Assembly: GCF_001610835.1 (NCBI RefSeq)
Contig: NZ_CP011270.1
Span: 7,706,001 to 7,770,000, forward strand
DNA from: Planctomyces sp. SH-PL14
GTDB taxonomy: Bacteria > Planctomycetota > Planctomycetia > Planctomycetales > Planctomycetaceae
Direction: 5' to 3'
DNA: 64,000 bases
Shown here: positions 9,887 to 17,514 of the stretch, piece by piece
Layout: every line of letters starts with the position of its first letter
How positions within the stretch are numbered: the stretch's first letter is position 1
Notes under the pieces: model-generated
What the model was told of the DNA's origin: nothing
The model's input: only the letters and a program-made list of their open reading frames with translations
Database searches by the model: none
Made by a program: the position numbers and the translations under genes

Positions 9887-11584
9887 CTAATAGCCTGCGG
9901 CCGAGCCGTCTTTTCTCGCTTCCGTTCCACCATGCAGCACGCCCCGCGGACGATCGATCAGGATCCCCTGGAAACCGCCGTAACCGCCCGGAGAGACGAT
10001 CACCGTGTGCCCCCGCTCCCCGAGCGCCTTCCGCACCCCCTCGGTGATCCCGCTCTCCACATAGACCGTCCCGCCATTCGGCGCGGCCGGCTCGCCGGTC
10101 GGCGACGCGGAGCCGCGGTGCAGCACGCGGGCCGCGTCCCCCGCCGCCTGCACGTTCATCTTGAAGTCGATCAGGTTCACCAGCACCTGCACATGCCCCT
10201 GCGGCTGCATGTCCCCCCCCATGACGCCAAACACGAAGTACGGCAGGCCGTCCTTCGTCACCATGGCCGGGATGATCGTGTGGAACGGCCGCTTGTGAGG
10301 CTCGAGCTTGTTGGGATGCTGTTCGTCGAGAGCGAAGAGGCACCCCCGATTCTGCATCGCGAAGCCGACCTGCCCGGGAACGATCTGGCTTCCGAACCCA
10401 AAGTACAGGCTCTGAATCAGGGAGCAGCAGTTCCCCTCGGCATCGACCACGCTCAGGCAGATCGTGTCCCCTTTCTTGAGCGGATCGCCGGGGGGAACCT
10501 CGGGAGCCGCCTTGTTCGGGTCGATCCGCTTCCGCTGCCGGACCGCGTAGTCCTTGGAGATCAGCTCCGCCGTGGGGACCTGGGCGAAAGCGGGGTCCGC
10601 GTAGAACCGGGCCCGATCGGCAAAGGCCAGCTTCTTGGCCTCCACCAGCAGGTGCAGGTAGTCCGCCGAGCCGGGCCCCATCTTGGAGAGGTCATAGGCT
10701 TCCAGGATGTTGAGCATCTGCAGGACGGCGATCCCCTGCCCGTTGGGAGGAAGCTCCCAGACGTCGAAGCCGCGGTAGTTCGTCGAGACCGGCGAGATCC
10801 ATTCGCTCGTGTGCGCCTCGAAGTCCTTCGGAGTCAGGTATCCGCCGTTGGCGGCGCTGTACTCGCAGATCTGCCGGGCGATCTCTCCCTTGTAAAAGGC
10901 GTCCCGCCCTTCCGTCGCCAGGCGACGGTAACTCGCGGCCAGCTCGGGGTTGGAGAAGACTTCGCCCACCGCCGGGGCCTTCCCCTCGCGAAGGTAGGTC
11001 CGGGCCGCGTCCGGGGACATCGCCAGCGAACTGGCGGCGTCGGCCCAGTGTCCGGCGATCACTTCGGTGACGGGGAATCCTGACTCCGCGATTTCGATTG
11101 CCGGTTCGAGTAGCGCCTTGAGGTCTTTCCGCCCGAACTTGGCGCGGAGCTGTTCCCAGCCGTCGACGCAGCCGGGAACCGACCAGGAAAGGGGGCCGGA
11201 CTCGGGAATCTGCGTCAGTTTCTTCTCGGCGAAGACTTCCCGCGTCAGCGAGTAGGGGCTCCGCCCGGAGGCGTTCAGTCCGTAAAGCTTCTGGGTTTTG
11301 GCGTCCCAGTACAGGACGAAGAGGTCGCCGCCGATTCCGCAGCTCATCGGCTCGACGGCGCCGAGGACGGCGTTGGCGGCAATCGCCGCGTCGGCGGCGG
11401 TGCCCCCCGCGCGGAGCATCTCGAGACCGACCTGCGAAGCGAGCGGGTGACTCGTCGCGACCATCCCCTTGCGTCCGAGGACCGGGGAGCGGGACTGATG
11501 CGGAAAGGGGCCGGGACGGTCGTACGCTGTGGCGGACGTTCCCCACACGGAAAACAGCAGGGTCGCCAGAACAACCGACCGCAT
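9887..11584 (-). CDS. ggt: Gamma-glutamyltransferase family protein, exported (565 aa)
   Basis: Ntn-hydrolase that transfers or hydrolyses gamma-glutamyl groups, for example from glutathione, in the periplasm. The ATG at 11584 (MRSVVLATLLFSVWGTSATA) gives a signal peptide and is well spaced from a GGGGGAG ribosome-binding site; ATGs at 11590 and 11593 are alternatives. Family blocks include MVATSHPLASQVGLEMLRAG, GGTAADAAIAANAVLGAVEP, GIGGDLFVLYWD and, at the autoprocessing site, KKGDTICLSVVDAEGN, with Thr at about residue 374 as the likely nucleophile. The T-I-C-L-S-V-V-D form resembles the YwrD-like branch more than the TTH form of E. coli Ggt, so the substrate is uncertain. Element copy 2 lies 30 bp downstream. 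Confidence 0.9.
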   Translation of the reverse strand: MRSVVLATLLFSVWGTSATAYDRPGPFPHQSRSPVLGRKGMVATSHPLASQVGLEMLRAGGTAADAAIAANAVLGAVEPMSCGIGGDLFVLYWDAKTQKLYGLNASGRSPYSLTREVFAEKKLTQIPESGPLSWSVPGCVDGWEQLRAKFGRKDLKALLEPAIEIAESGFPVTEVIAGHWADAASSLAMSPDAARTYLREGKAPAVGEVFSNPELAASYRRLATEGRDAFYKGEIARQICEYSAANGGYLTPKDFEAHTSEWISPVSTNYRGFDVWELPPNGQGIAVLQMLNILEAYDLSKMGPGSADYLHLLVEAKKLAFADRARFYADPAFAQVPTAELISKDYAVRQRKRIDPNKAAPEVPPGDPLKKGDTICLSVVDAEGNCCSLIQSLYFGFGSQIVPGQVGFAMQNRGCLFALDEQHPNKLEPHKRPFHTIIPAMVTKDGLPYFVFGVMGGDMQPQGHVQVLVNLIDFKMNVQAAGDAARVLHRGSASPTGEPAAPNGGTVYVESGITEGVRKALGERGHTVIVSPGGYGGFQGILIDRPRGVLHGGTEARKDGSAAGY

Positions 11585-11895
11585 CGACATCATCTCCCCC
11601 CTCCCCCCCGGGCCACGCGTGAGGACACTACCGGACAGGTTGCCGACGTCGCAAGTTCTCCGGTGAACAGGGGAAGAAATTTCGCTCGACGGTGAATTCA
11701 CGCCCCCGCTCGCGGCCGGGTTTACCCTGCTCTTCGCTCCCGGATGGCCCCCTTCACCACCCTGTTTCGGACGGGGAGGCCGCCCGATCCCGTCAGTGTC
11801 CGTTGATGGAAGCCGCCCGGCAGCCTGGGGTTTCTGGACGCGCGCGGCCCGGTCGTCCAAGCTACGGCTGGTCGCGAAGTCCCCAGAGAACAGGC
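11585..11895. other. Divergent intergenic region, 311 bp
   Basis: It separates the minus-strand ggt and plus-strand inositol monophosphatase starts. It should hold both promoters; no clear boxes or repeats are seen. Confidence 0.45.
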
Positions 11896-12717
11896 ATGGC
11901 TCCTCAGAACCTTCCTCCGCATCCGCAACTCCGAACCGCCGTCGCGGCCGCCGACGTCGCGGGAGAGATCCTCAAGTCGTACTTTCGCGGGACCTTCAAC
12001 GTTCACGTGAAGGATGGTCCGGACGTCGTGACGCAGGCCGACCTCGACGCAGAAAAGGCGATCCTGGCGCGAATCCGGGAAGAGTATCCGGACGATCAGT
12101 TCCTGGCGGAGGAGAGCGCCCGGGATGCGGTGGAGTCGCCGCGGCTGTGGATCATCGACCCGGTCGATGGGACGACGAACTTCCTGCACGGCGTGCCGCA
12201 GTTTGCGGTTTCGATCGCGTACTACGAGAGCGGCCGGCCGGTGTGCGGTGTCGTCTACAACCCGATCCTGGGGGACTGGTACACGGCGCTCGCCGGGAGC
12301 GGAGCGTGGTACAACGATGAGCCCGCCCGGGTTTCCTCGGCGACCGAACTCGAGAAGGCGCTGCTGGCGACCGGCTTTTACTACGATCGCGGTCCGCTCA
12401 TGGAGGGGACCGTCGAGGCGGTGCGGGAGGTGTTCCGCCGCGGGGTGCACTGCGTCCGGCGGATGGGGGCGGCCTCGCTGGACCTGGCCTACGTGGGGAC
12501 GGGCCGGTTCGGGGCGTACTTTGAGTACCTGCTTTCGCCGTGGGACTTCGCGGCGGGGCGGCTGTTTGTCGAGGAGGCAGGAGGGCGGGTGACCGATTGC
12601 CTCGGAGCGCCGCTCCCGATGGCGCGGACGCACATCCTGGCGACGAACGGTCCCCTGCACGGTGTCGTTCAGGAGATTGCGGGAAAGCACCTTCCCGCTG
12701 CGTCGCCGAAAAACTAG
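11896..12717 (+). CDS. suhB: Inositol monophosphatase family protein (273 aa)
   Basis: Mg-dependent, Li-sensitive type sugar/inositol phosphatase. The ATG at 11896 (MAPQNLPPHPQLRT) is chosen because the upstream frame is low-quality. Metal-binding motifs are all present: Glu-Glu in FLAEES, DPVDGTTNFLHG, and the C-terminal WDFAAGRLFVEEAGGRVTD. Length matches the family (about 260-275 aa). The fold is clear, but whether it acts on inositol-1-phosphate, histidinol-phosphate, PAP or another substrate cannot be told from sequence. Two inverted repeats follow the stop codon. Confidence 0.9.
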   Translation: MAPQNLPPHPQLRTAVAAADVAGEILKSYFRGTFNVHVKDGPDVVTQADLDAEKAILARIREEYPDDQFLAEESARDAVESPRLWIIDPVDGTTNFLHGVPQFAVSIAYYESGRPVCGVVYNPILGDWYTALAGSGAWYNDEPARVSSATELEKALLATGFYYDRGPLMEGTVEAVREVFRRGVHCVRRMGAASLDLAYVGTGRFGAYFEYLLSPWDFAAGRLFVEEAGGRVTDCLGAPLPMARTHILATNGPLHGVVQEIAGKHLPAASPKN

Positions 12718-12734
12718 CCCCTGTTTGGAAGCTC

Positions 12735-12800
12735 ACACCAGCCCGATGCGCAAGCGAGGGACGACGCGGAAATTCCCTCGCTTGCGCGTCGGGCTGGTGT
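12735..12800. terminator. Long inverted repeat of the ACCAGCCCGA-GCGCAAGCGAGGGA type
   Basis: Arms of 27 bp (12735-12761 and 12774-12800) are complementary apart from one position, with a 12-bp loop. It lies between the convergent inositol phosphatase and pilin-like genes, so it could end transcription from both sides. Sequences of this kind are, to my knowledge, common between genes in planctomycete genomes. Confidence 0.65.
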
Positions 12801-12854
12801 TGGCAGGACGCTTTCGAGATCCGTTTTCAAGCAGAGCCAGTCCCGGAAAACGAA

Positions 12855-12882
12855 CATGCCTCGCGTGAAAACGCGAGGCATG
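12855..12882. terminator. Short perfect hairpin
   Basis: 12-bp arms CATGCCTCGCGT / ACGCGAGGCATG with a GAAA loop, 34 bp beyond the 3' end of the minus-strand gene at 12916. Candidate terminator for that gene. Confidence 0.55.
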
Positions 12883-12915
12883 GCGAGGGAAAAGTCCCGA
12901 TCCGGGGGCGTTGGC

Positions 12916-13239
12916 TCAGTCGTGGTACTTGCCCGACTCGCCGCGGCTGCCGCTGTTGTCGCAGGAGAGGTCGTACTGGCCGTCGCAGAAGTCTTCGCCG
13001 TCTTCGAAGCAGCTTCCCTTGACGCAGCCCTTGTGGCCCGAGACGCCGCTGTAGCGGAACGTCTGGTTGACGCTGCCGTAGGCCGAGCCGACGTCTTCGA
13101 GTTCTTCGTTGATGCCCCAGGCCACTTCGGACAGGCCGACGACCATGCTGAGCACGGCGATCGTGGCGATGAGGACGAGTTCGGCGGACACAACGAAACC
13201 GGCTTCGTCGGCGATCAGCTTGTGAGCGAGATGAATCAT
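12916..13239 (-). CDS. Flp/Tad pilin-like small membrane protein (107 aa)
   Basis: Start at the ATG at 13239 (MIHLAHKLIADEAG); the upstream frame looks non-coding. It has a short polar leader, then Gly, then a hydrophobic helix containing Glu (GFVVSAELVLIATIAVLSMV), and a Cys-rich tail (GHKGCVKGSCFEDGEDFCDG). This resembles Flp-type pilins, though the Glu is at +6 after the Gly rather than the usual +5. Tad secretion genes lie 9 kb away. The four closely spaced Cys in the tail suggest disulphides outside the membrane. The pilin role is an inference. Confidence 0.6.
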   Translation of the reverse strand: MIHLAHKLIADEAGFVVSAELVLIATIAVLSMVVGLSEVAWGINEELEDVGSAYGSVNQTFRYSGVSGHKGCVKGSCFEDGEDFCDGQYDLSCDNSGSRGESGKYHD

Positions 13240-13467
13240 GATGTCTCCACGGGAATCGGGGGTTGAGTGTTCCCCGGTGTGATCTCGGTACCGGGGTGGT
13301 GTTCGTACGAGATGTAAAGCAGGGTGAATGCCAATCTTTCTTGACACCGAAAAACGGCGAGCCTGTTAGCGGCTGGCGGATTTGTAAACTGCTCTGGCGA
13401 TGGCGTTTACGGCGATGCTTCTAATGTTTCGTCCGTCCCCGGACTGAACTGCCTCTCCAAGGCCCGA

Positions 13468-13485
13468 TGTTGCCCGGCGGCAACA
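13468..13485. promoter_or_regulatory. Palindrome TGTTGC-N6-GCAACA, site 1
   Basis: 18-bp palindrome TGTTGCCCGGCGGCAACA, with 7-bp arms, upstream of the nitroreductase gene. A second one lies exactly 100 bp downstream. Candidate operator; the regulator is unknown. Confidence 0.4.
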
Positions 13486-13567
13486 GACGACTGTGTCGTG
13501 GCCCGCTTCGCCTCGCGAGCCCTGATGTTTTCCAGGGTTTCGCTCGATGTGATGCCGAAAGGGTGCA

Positions 13568-13585
13568 TGTTGCCTCGACGCAACA
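13568..13585. promoter_or_regulatory. Palindrome TGTTGC-N6-GCAACA, site 2
   Basis: TGTTGCCTCGACGCAACA, extended by one further A/T pair on each side. It sits 75 bp before the nitroreductase ATG and repeats the half-sites of site 1. Confidence 0.4.
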
Positions 13586-13660
13586 TCCTTGTTCCGGTGC
13601 GGGGGCTGGGCGAAACTGGTCACGACATTTTCCTCCACGGTTCCCTTCTGAAGTCCTGCC

Positions 13661-14269
13661 ATGACGGAATCCTCCCGCAGCGCCCGGCCCGATCATCCGA
13701 TCCATGAGGCGCTCGTTCGCCGCTGGAGTCCGAGTGCTTTTTCGTCGCGGTCGGTTCCGGCCGGGGATCTGCGGTCGATCTTTGAGGCGGCGCGGTGGGC
13801 GCCTTCGTCGTACAACGAGCAGCCGTGGCGCTATCTGGTTGCGACGCGCGAGACGCCGGAGAGGTATGAGCAGATCCTGAAGTGCCTGGTGGATGCGAAC
13901 CAGGCGTGGGCCAAGTCGGCTCCGGTTCTGGCGATCGGATGCGTCCACCTCAAGTTCAGTCGGAACGGGCGTCCCAACGGGGTGGCGCTGCATGATCTGG
14001 GGGCGGCGAGTTCGTATCTGACGTTTGAGGCGACGGCGCGCGGCTTGTTCGTTCACCAGATGGCGGGGATTCTGCCGGACCGGGTCCGGTTGCAGTTTGG
14101 AGTTCCGGAGGACTACCAGCCGGTGACCGGGCTGGCGATCGGCTATCTGGCTGATCCGCAGGACGTTCCGGCGGATCTTCGGGCGCGGGATACGGCGCCG
14201 CGGGAGCGGAACCCGTTGTCGACGTTTGTTTTCGAGGGTGGGTGGGGAACGCCTTCGAGTTTCGTCTGA
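13661..14269 (+). CDS. Nitroreductase family protein (202 aa)
   Basis: FMN-dependent NAD(P)H oxidoreductase fold. The ATG follows CTGCC at 13661. Characteristic segments are HEALVRRWSPSAFSSRSVPA (FMN-contacting Arg and Ser), FEAARWAPSSYNEQPWRYLV, and the C-terminal half LGAASSYLTFEATARGLFVHQM followed by GLAIGYLADP. Length is typical. The substrate is not predictable; family members reduce nitroaromatics, quinones or flavins. Element copy 3 begins about 10 bp after the stop codon. Confidence 0.88.
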   Translation: MTESSRSARPDHPIHEALVRRWSPSAFSSRSVPAGDLRSIFEAARWAPSSYNEQPWRYLVATRETPERYEQILKCLVDANQAWAKSAPVLAIGCVHLKFSRNGRPNGVALHDLGAASSYLTFEATARGLFVHQMAGILPDRVRLQFGVPEDYQPVTGLAIGYLADPQDVPADLRARDTAPRERNPLSTFVFEGGWGTPSSFV

Positions 14270-14278
14270 AGCGAAACC

Positions 14279-14592
14279 GTCCTCGCCGGGACGACGTTGA
14301 TTGCTCAGACCCATCGTGCCACGGCAGCCGGGGTCAAGGGGCTCGCCCCTTGCCGCCGGAGGCGCTTCCATGAGGAACCGTGGTCAGCAACGGACGTCCG
14401 CTTTGTGGAACCGGCGTTGAGAACTCACCGCTCGCTCTGCAATCCGCGCGGGTTGGTGAGGGGGCATACGACACGGCGTCCGCGCTTGGACACGCACTCC
14501 TTCAGACATCTCTCGACGAGAGGGCCTCCGGCGGGCATGAGGGCTTCGCCCCCCTGCACCCCCCACCAGGGGCCAGCCCCTGGACCCCGGTG
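14279..14592 (+). repeat. Dispersed structured intergenic element, copy 3
   Basis: Plus orientation, between two co-directional genes, about 10 bp after the nitroreductase stop and 56 bp before the DUF1501 start. Its first GC hairpin is shortened to AAGGGGCTCGCCCCTT, still perfectly paired. Confidence 0.9.
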
Positions 14593-14648
14593 CGACGAAC
14601 CGGTGGTGCCGCTATGATCAAGGACGACTGATCCGAGGAGCGCTCCCG

Positions 14649-16127
14649 ATGTCGTCCGATCCGAACCGACTGTTTCCCTCTCTCTCTCGCCGGGACCTCC
14701 TCCAACAGGCCGGCTGCGGCGCCGGCATCCTGGGACTGGCATCCCTCCTCAAGGATGAGCAACTCCTTGCTGCCACCCCATCGGCCCAGGTCGACGCCCT
14801 CAACCCCCTCGCGGCGCGGCAGTCACACTTCCCCGCCCGCGCCAAACGCGTCATCTGGATCTTCGTCAACGGCGGACCCAGCCACGTCGACACCTGGGAC
14901 TACAAGCCCGGCCTCGAAAAGTGGAACGGAAAGACGATCAAGGAGTTCGACTCCTCCTTCACCAACACGACCGGCTTCTTCAAGGACGCCGTCGGGGCCC
15001 TGATGAAGTCCCCTTTCGAGTTCACGCCGCGGGGAGAGTGCGGAAAGAAAGTCTCGTCGATCTTCCCGCACCTCGGCGAACACGTCGACAAGATGGCGTT
15101 CATCCACTCCGGCTACTCGACATCGAACAACCACTCCCCCGCCCTGTTCATGATGAACTGCGGTTTCACCCGGATGGGGATGCCGTGCGTCGGCTCGTGG
15201 GTCACCTACGGCCTCGGCAGCGAGAGCAGCAACCTTCCCGCCTTCGTCGTCATGAGCGACCCCAAGGGACGCGGGCTTCCGAAGGGGAACGCCGCCAACT
15301 GGACCGCGGGTTTCCTTCCCGGTGTCTTCCAGGGGACGTACCTCAAGCCCCAGGGGGACCCGATCGACAACCTGCAGCGGCCGTCCCAGATGACGGACCA
15401 GTCGCAGCGGACGCAGCTCGACCTTGTGAAGGCGCTCAACCAGATCCACGAACGGGACCGTTCGGCCGACGGCGAACTGGCGGCGCGGATCGAGAGCTTT
15501 GAGCTGGCATACCGGATGCAGTCTGCCGCTCCCGAGGCGATGGACCTCACGGCCGAGCCGGAGCACATTCAGAAGCTCTATGGGATGGGCGATGAGCGGT
15601 GCGACCACTTTGCCCGGCAGTGCCTCACCGCGCGGCGGCTCGTCGAGCGGGGTGTGCGGTTCGTCCAAATCTACTCGGGCGGGATGGAGAATCAGAGGTC
15701 GTGGGACGGGCACAACGACATCGAGGGGAACCATTCGCAGTTCGCGGGGGAGACCGAGCAGCCGGTGGCCGGGCTGCTGACCGATCTGGCGGCTCGCGGG
15801 ATGCTGGAGGACACGCTTGTCATCTGGTGTGGTGAGTTCGGCAGACTGCCGATTGCGCAGACAGGGGGGAAGCCGGGACGGGATCATAACCCGCACTGCT
15901 TCACCGCCTGGCTGGCTGGCGGGGGGACGAAGGGGGGGACGACGTACGGGGCGTCCGATGAGGTGGGTTACAAGGCGGCGGAGAACAAGGTCAGTATTCA
16001 CGACCTGCACGCCACGATCCTGCATCTGCTGGGGATGGACCATGAGCGGCTGACGTACAAGTACAACGGCCGCCGGTTCCGGTTGACTGATGTTGAAGGC
16101 GAGGTCATCCGGCCGATCCTCGCTTAA
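14649..16127 (+). CDS. DUF1501 family protein, Tat-exported (492 aa)
   Basis: DUF1501 protein of the alkaline-phosphatase/sulfatase-like superfamily, typical of planctomycetes. The N-terminus carries a twin-arginine type signal (PSLSRRDLLQQAGCGAGILG). Family blocks are FVNGGPSHVDTWDYKPGL, FIHSGYSTSNNHSPALFMMN, VQIYSGGMENQRSWDGHNDI, WCGEFGRLPIAQ and GRDHNPHCFTAWLAGGG. In planctomycetes these genes are usually paired with DUF1549/1553 genes; here that partner type is 45 kb away (61340). The molecular function of the family is not established. Element copies 3 and 4 flank the gene closely on both sides. Confidence 0.9.
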   Translation: MSSDPNRLFPSLSRRDLLQQAGCGAGILGLASLLKDEQLLAATPSAQVDALNPLAARQSHFPARAKRVIWIFVNGGPSHVDTWDYKPGLEKWNGKTIKEFDSSFTNTTGFFKDAVGALMKSPFEFTPRGECGKKVSSIFPHLGEHVDKMAFIHSGYSTSNNHSPALFMMNCGFTRMGMPCVGSWVTYGLGSESSNLPAFVVMSDPKGRGLPKGNAANWTAGFLPGVFQGTYLKPQGDPIDNLQRPSQMTDQSQRTQLDLVKALNQIHERDRSADGELAARIESFELAYRMQSAAPEAMDLTAEPEHIQKLYGMGDERCDHFARQCLTARRLVERGVRFVQIYSGGMENQRSWDGHNDIEGNHSQFAGETEQPVAGLLTDLAARGMLEDTLVIWCGEFGRLPIAQTGGKPGRDHNPHCFTAWLAGGGTKGGTTYGASDEVGYKAAENKVSIHDLHATILHLLGMDHERLTYKYNGRRFRLTDVEGEVIRPILA

Positions 16128-16132
16128 ACCGT

Positions 16133-16465
16133 GTCCTTGCCGGCTCGACTCGATAGCTCAAACCCAACGTTCCACGGCCGCTGGGGGTCAAGGGGCCAAA
16201 AAACAACACAGGCCCCTTGCCGCCGGAGGCACTTCGATGAGGAACCGTGGGACACAACGGGTGTCCGCTTTGTGTTCCCCGCGCTGAGGACTCCCTCAAC
16301 CCGCACCGCTTGCGATGAAATCCCCGCGGGTTGGTGAGGGGGCATACGACACGGTGTCCGCGTCTGGACACGTGCTCCTTCAGACATCTCTCGACGGTCA
16401 GGCCTCCGGCGGGCAAAGGGGCGTGGCCCCTCTGCACTCCCCACCAGGGTACCCCTGGACCCGGT
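16133..16465 (+). repeat. Dispersed structured intergenic element, copy 4
   Basis: Plus orientation, starting about 5 bp after the DUF1501 stop codon. Its first GC hairpin is GGGGCC-AAAAAACAACACA-GGCCCC, the same long loop that copy 2 carries in its other hairpin. It fills most of the 446-bp gap. Confidence 0.9.
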
Positions 16466-16573
16466 GAGAAATGCGTCTCGTGACTGCGGGACTGGCCCCC
16501 GTCACTCCCGCGGAATAGAGTGGCGGAATCTTTCCTGCCGGCCTCCGCCGCACCACTCCGAGAACTGCCATCC

Positions 16574-17035
16574 ATGCCGCTGTTTGAAGACGAACTCGTC
16601 GTGAACTGCCCCATCGACCGGGTGTTCGACTTCCTCCTCCGCCCGGCCAACGTCGTCCGGATCAGCGACCCCTCCATGGGACTCCGGTTCCTCAACGCCC
16701 CGGAAATCGTCGAGCTCGGAAGCCGCCTCACCTTCCAGATGATGGGGATGGGACAGGTCCAGGAGTGCGAGCACCACATCGTCTCCATCACCCCTCCCCA
16801 GCTCATCGTCGAAGAGCAGACCAAGGGGATCATGCGGAAGTGGCGGCACGAGCACATCTTCGAATGCCAGGGTGACGGGACGACCCGGGTCATCGACCGC
16901 ATCGAGTTCGAGCCGCCCGGCGGAATCGTCGGCTTCATCGTCACCGAGAAGAAGATCCTCGGCGCCCTGGAAGACGGCTTCTTTCACCGGCATCAGCAGC
17001 TCAAGCGGATCCTGGAAGCGGAGTGCCGCTCATGA
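16574..17035 (+). CDS. SRPBCC (START-like) family protein (153 aa)
   Basis: Predicted ligand-binding SRPBCC/polyketide-cyclase-like domain: N-terminal strand MPLFEDELVVNCPIDRVFDF (the 'x-I-x-x-P-x-x-V-F-x-F' pattern), central GSRLTFQMMGMGQVQECEHH, and a long C-terminal helix after GGIVGFIVTEKKILGALEDG. Start chosen at the ATG at 16574. Its TGA overlaps the ATG of the next gene (ATGA at 17032-17035), so the two are translationally coupled. The ligand is unknown. Confidence 0.8.
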   Translation: MPLFEDELVVNCPIDRVFDFLLRPANVVRISDPSMGLRFLNAPEIVELGSRLTFQMMGMGQVQECEHHIVSITPPQLIVEEQTKGIMRKWRHEHIFECQGDGTTRVIDRIEFEPPGGIVGFIVTEKKILGALEDGFFHRHQQLKRILEAECRS

Positions 17036-17340
17036 CCGCCAAGCCCCGTCTGCCCGCGCGGGAACGGCCGATCACCCGGCAGGACCGGGACGGCAGCACG
17101 TTCCTGGCGCTCGGAGTCGTGATCGCGATCGCCAGCGGACTCATCGCCCTGACGGCGATGGTCTTTCCGGGCCTGGCGAGCGTCGTGGGGCTGATGGCGG
17201 CGGCGGGACTCTTCTTCGTCCTGCACTACGTCACCTGGGGCCGGGCCATGATGAACGCCCGTGCCCGAGAGGGCTTTCAAGACGAACCGCTCCCCACCCC
17301 GCCGGACCCCGAAGGCCTCGGAGACCAGGGCGACGTCTGA
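17032..17340 (+). CDS. Small two-helix membrane protein (102 aa)
   Basis: Not recognised as a named family. The ATG at 17032 overlaps the upstream stop by 4 bp. There are two predicted membrane segments (STFLALGVVIAIASGLIALT and the following VFPGLASVVGLMAAAGLFFV), a basic N-terminus and an acidic, Pro-rich tail (DEPLPTPPDPEGLGDQGD). Coupling with the SRPBCC gene suggests a shared membrane-related job. Confidence 0.75.
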   Translation: MTAKPRLPARERPITRQDRDGSTFLALGVVIAIASGLIALTAMVFPGLASVVGLMAAAGLFFVLHYVTWGRAMMNARAREGFQDEPLPTPPDPEGLGDQGDV

Positions 17341-17381
17341 CCCGTCAGCGCCGCGTGCGCGCGACGGCAGAGACCGGAAGA

Positions 17382-17485
17382 GTTAAACACCAAGACACCA
17401 AGTTTCCACCAAGATCACCAAGGAGACTCGCGCGAGACGGGATCCTTTGTGACCTTTGTGCCTTCTTGGTGTCTTTGTGTTTAAC
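17382..17485. repeat. Palindromic 'AAACACCAAGACACCAAG' intergenic repeat
   Basis: The outer arms GTTAAACACCAAGACACCAAG and CTTGGTGTCTTTGTGTTTAAC are near-perfect inverted repeats; the interior (CACCAAGATCACCAAGG ... CCTTTGTGACCTTTGTGCC) continues the symmetry. The whole 104 bp can fold into one long hairpin between two convergent genes. Elements with this wording are known to occur between genes in many unrelated bacteria. Confidence 0.75.
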
Positions 17486-17514
17486 GACTTGGCTTCCGCG
17501 TTTTCCAACGACGG

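Larger units (their letters stand above)
13240..13660. other. Divergent intergenic region with paired palindromes, 421 bp
   Basis: It holds the promoters of the pilin-like gene (minus) and the nitroreductase gene (plus). Two TGTTGC-N6-GCAACA palindromes (listed separately) are the only clear structure. A minus-strand frame at 13366-13662 has no protein-like character. Confidence 0.5.

Noticed and set aside
9549-10343. 264-aa minus-strand frame running from ggt into element copy 2
   Set aside because: Antisense or out-of-frame part of ggt joined to repeat sequence; the peptide FHEEPW/CPLCGTG/NPRG found in many copies is repeat-derived and not a protein family.
13366-13662. 98-aa minus-strand frame between the pilin-like and nitroreductase genes
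   Set aside because: Low codon preference, no ribosome-binding site, and overlaps the paired palindromes; better treated as a regulatory region.
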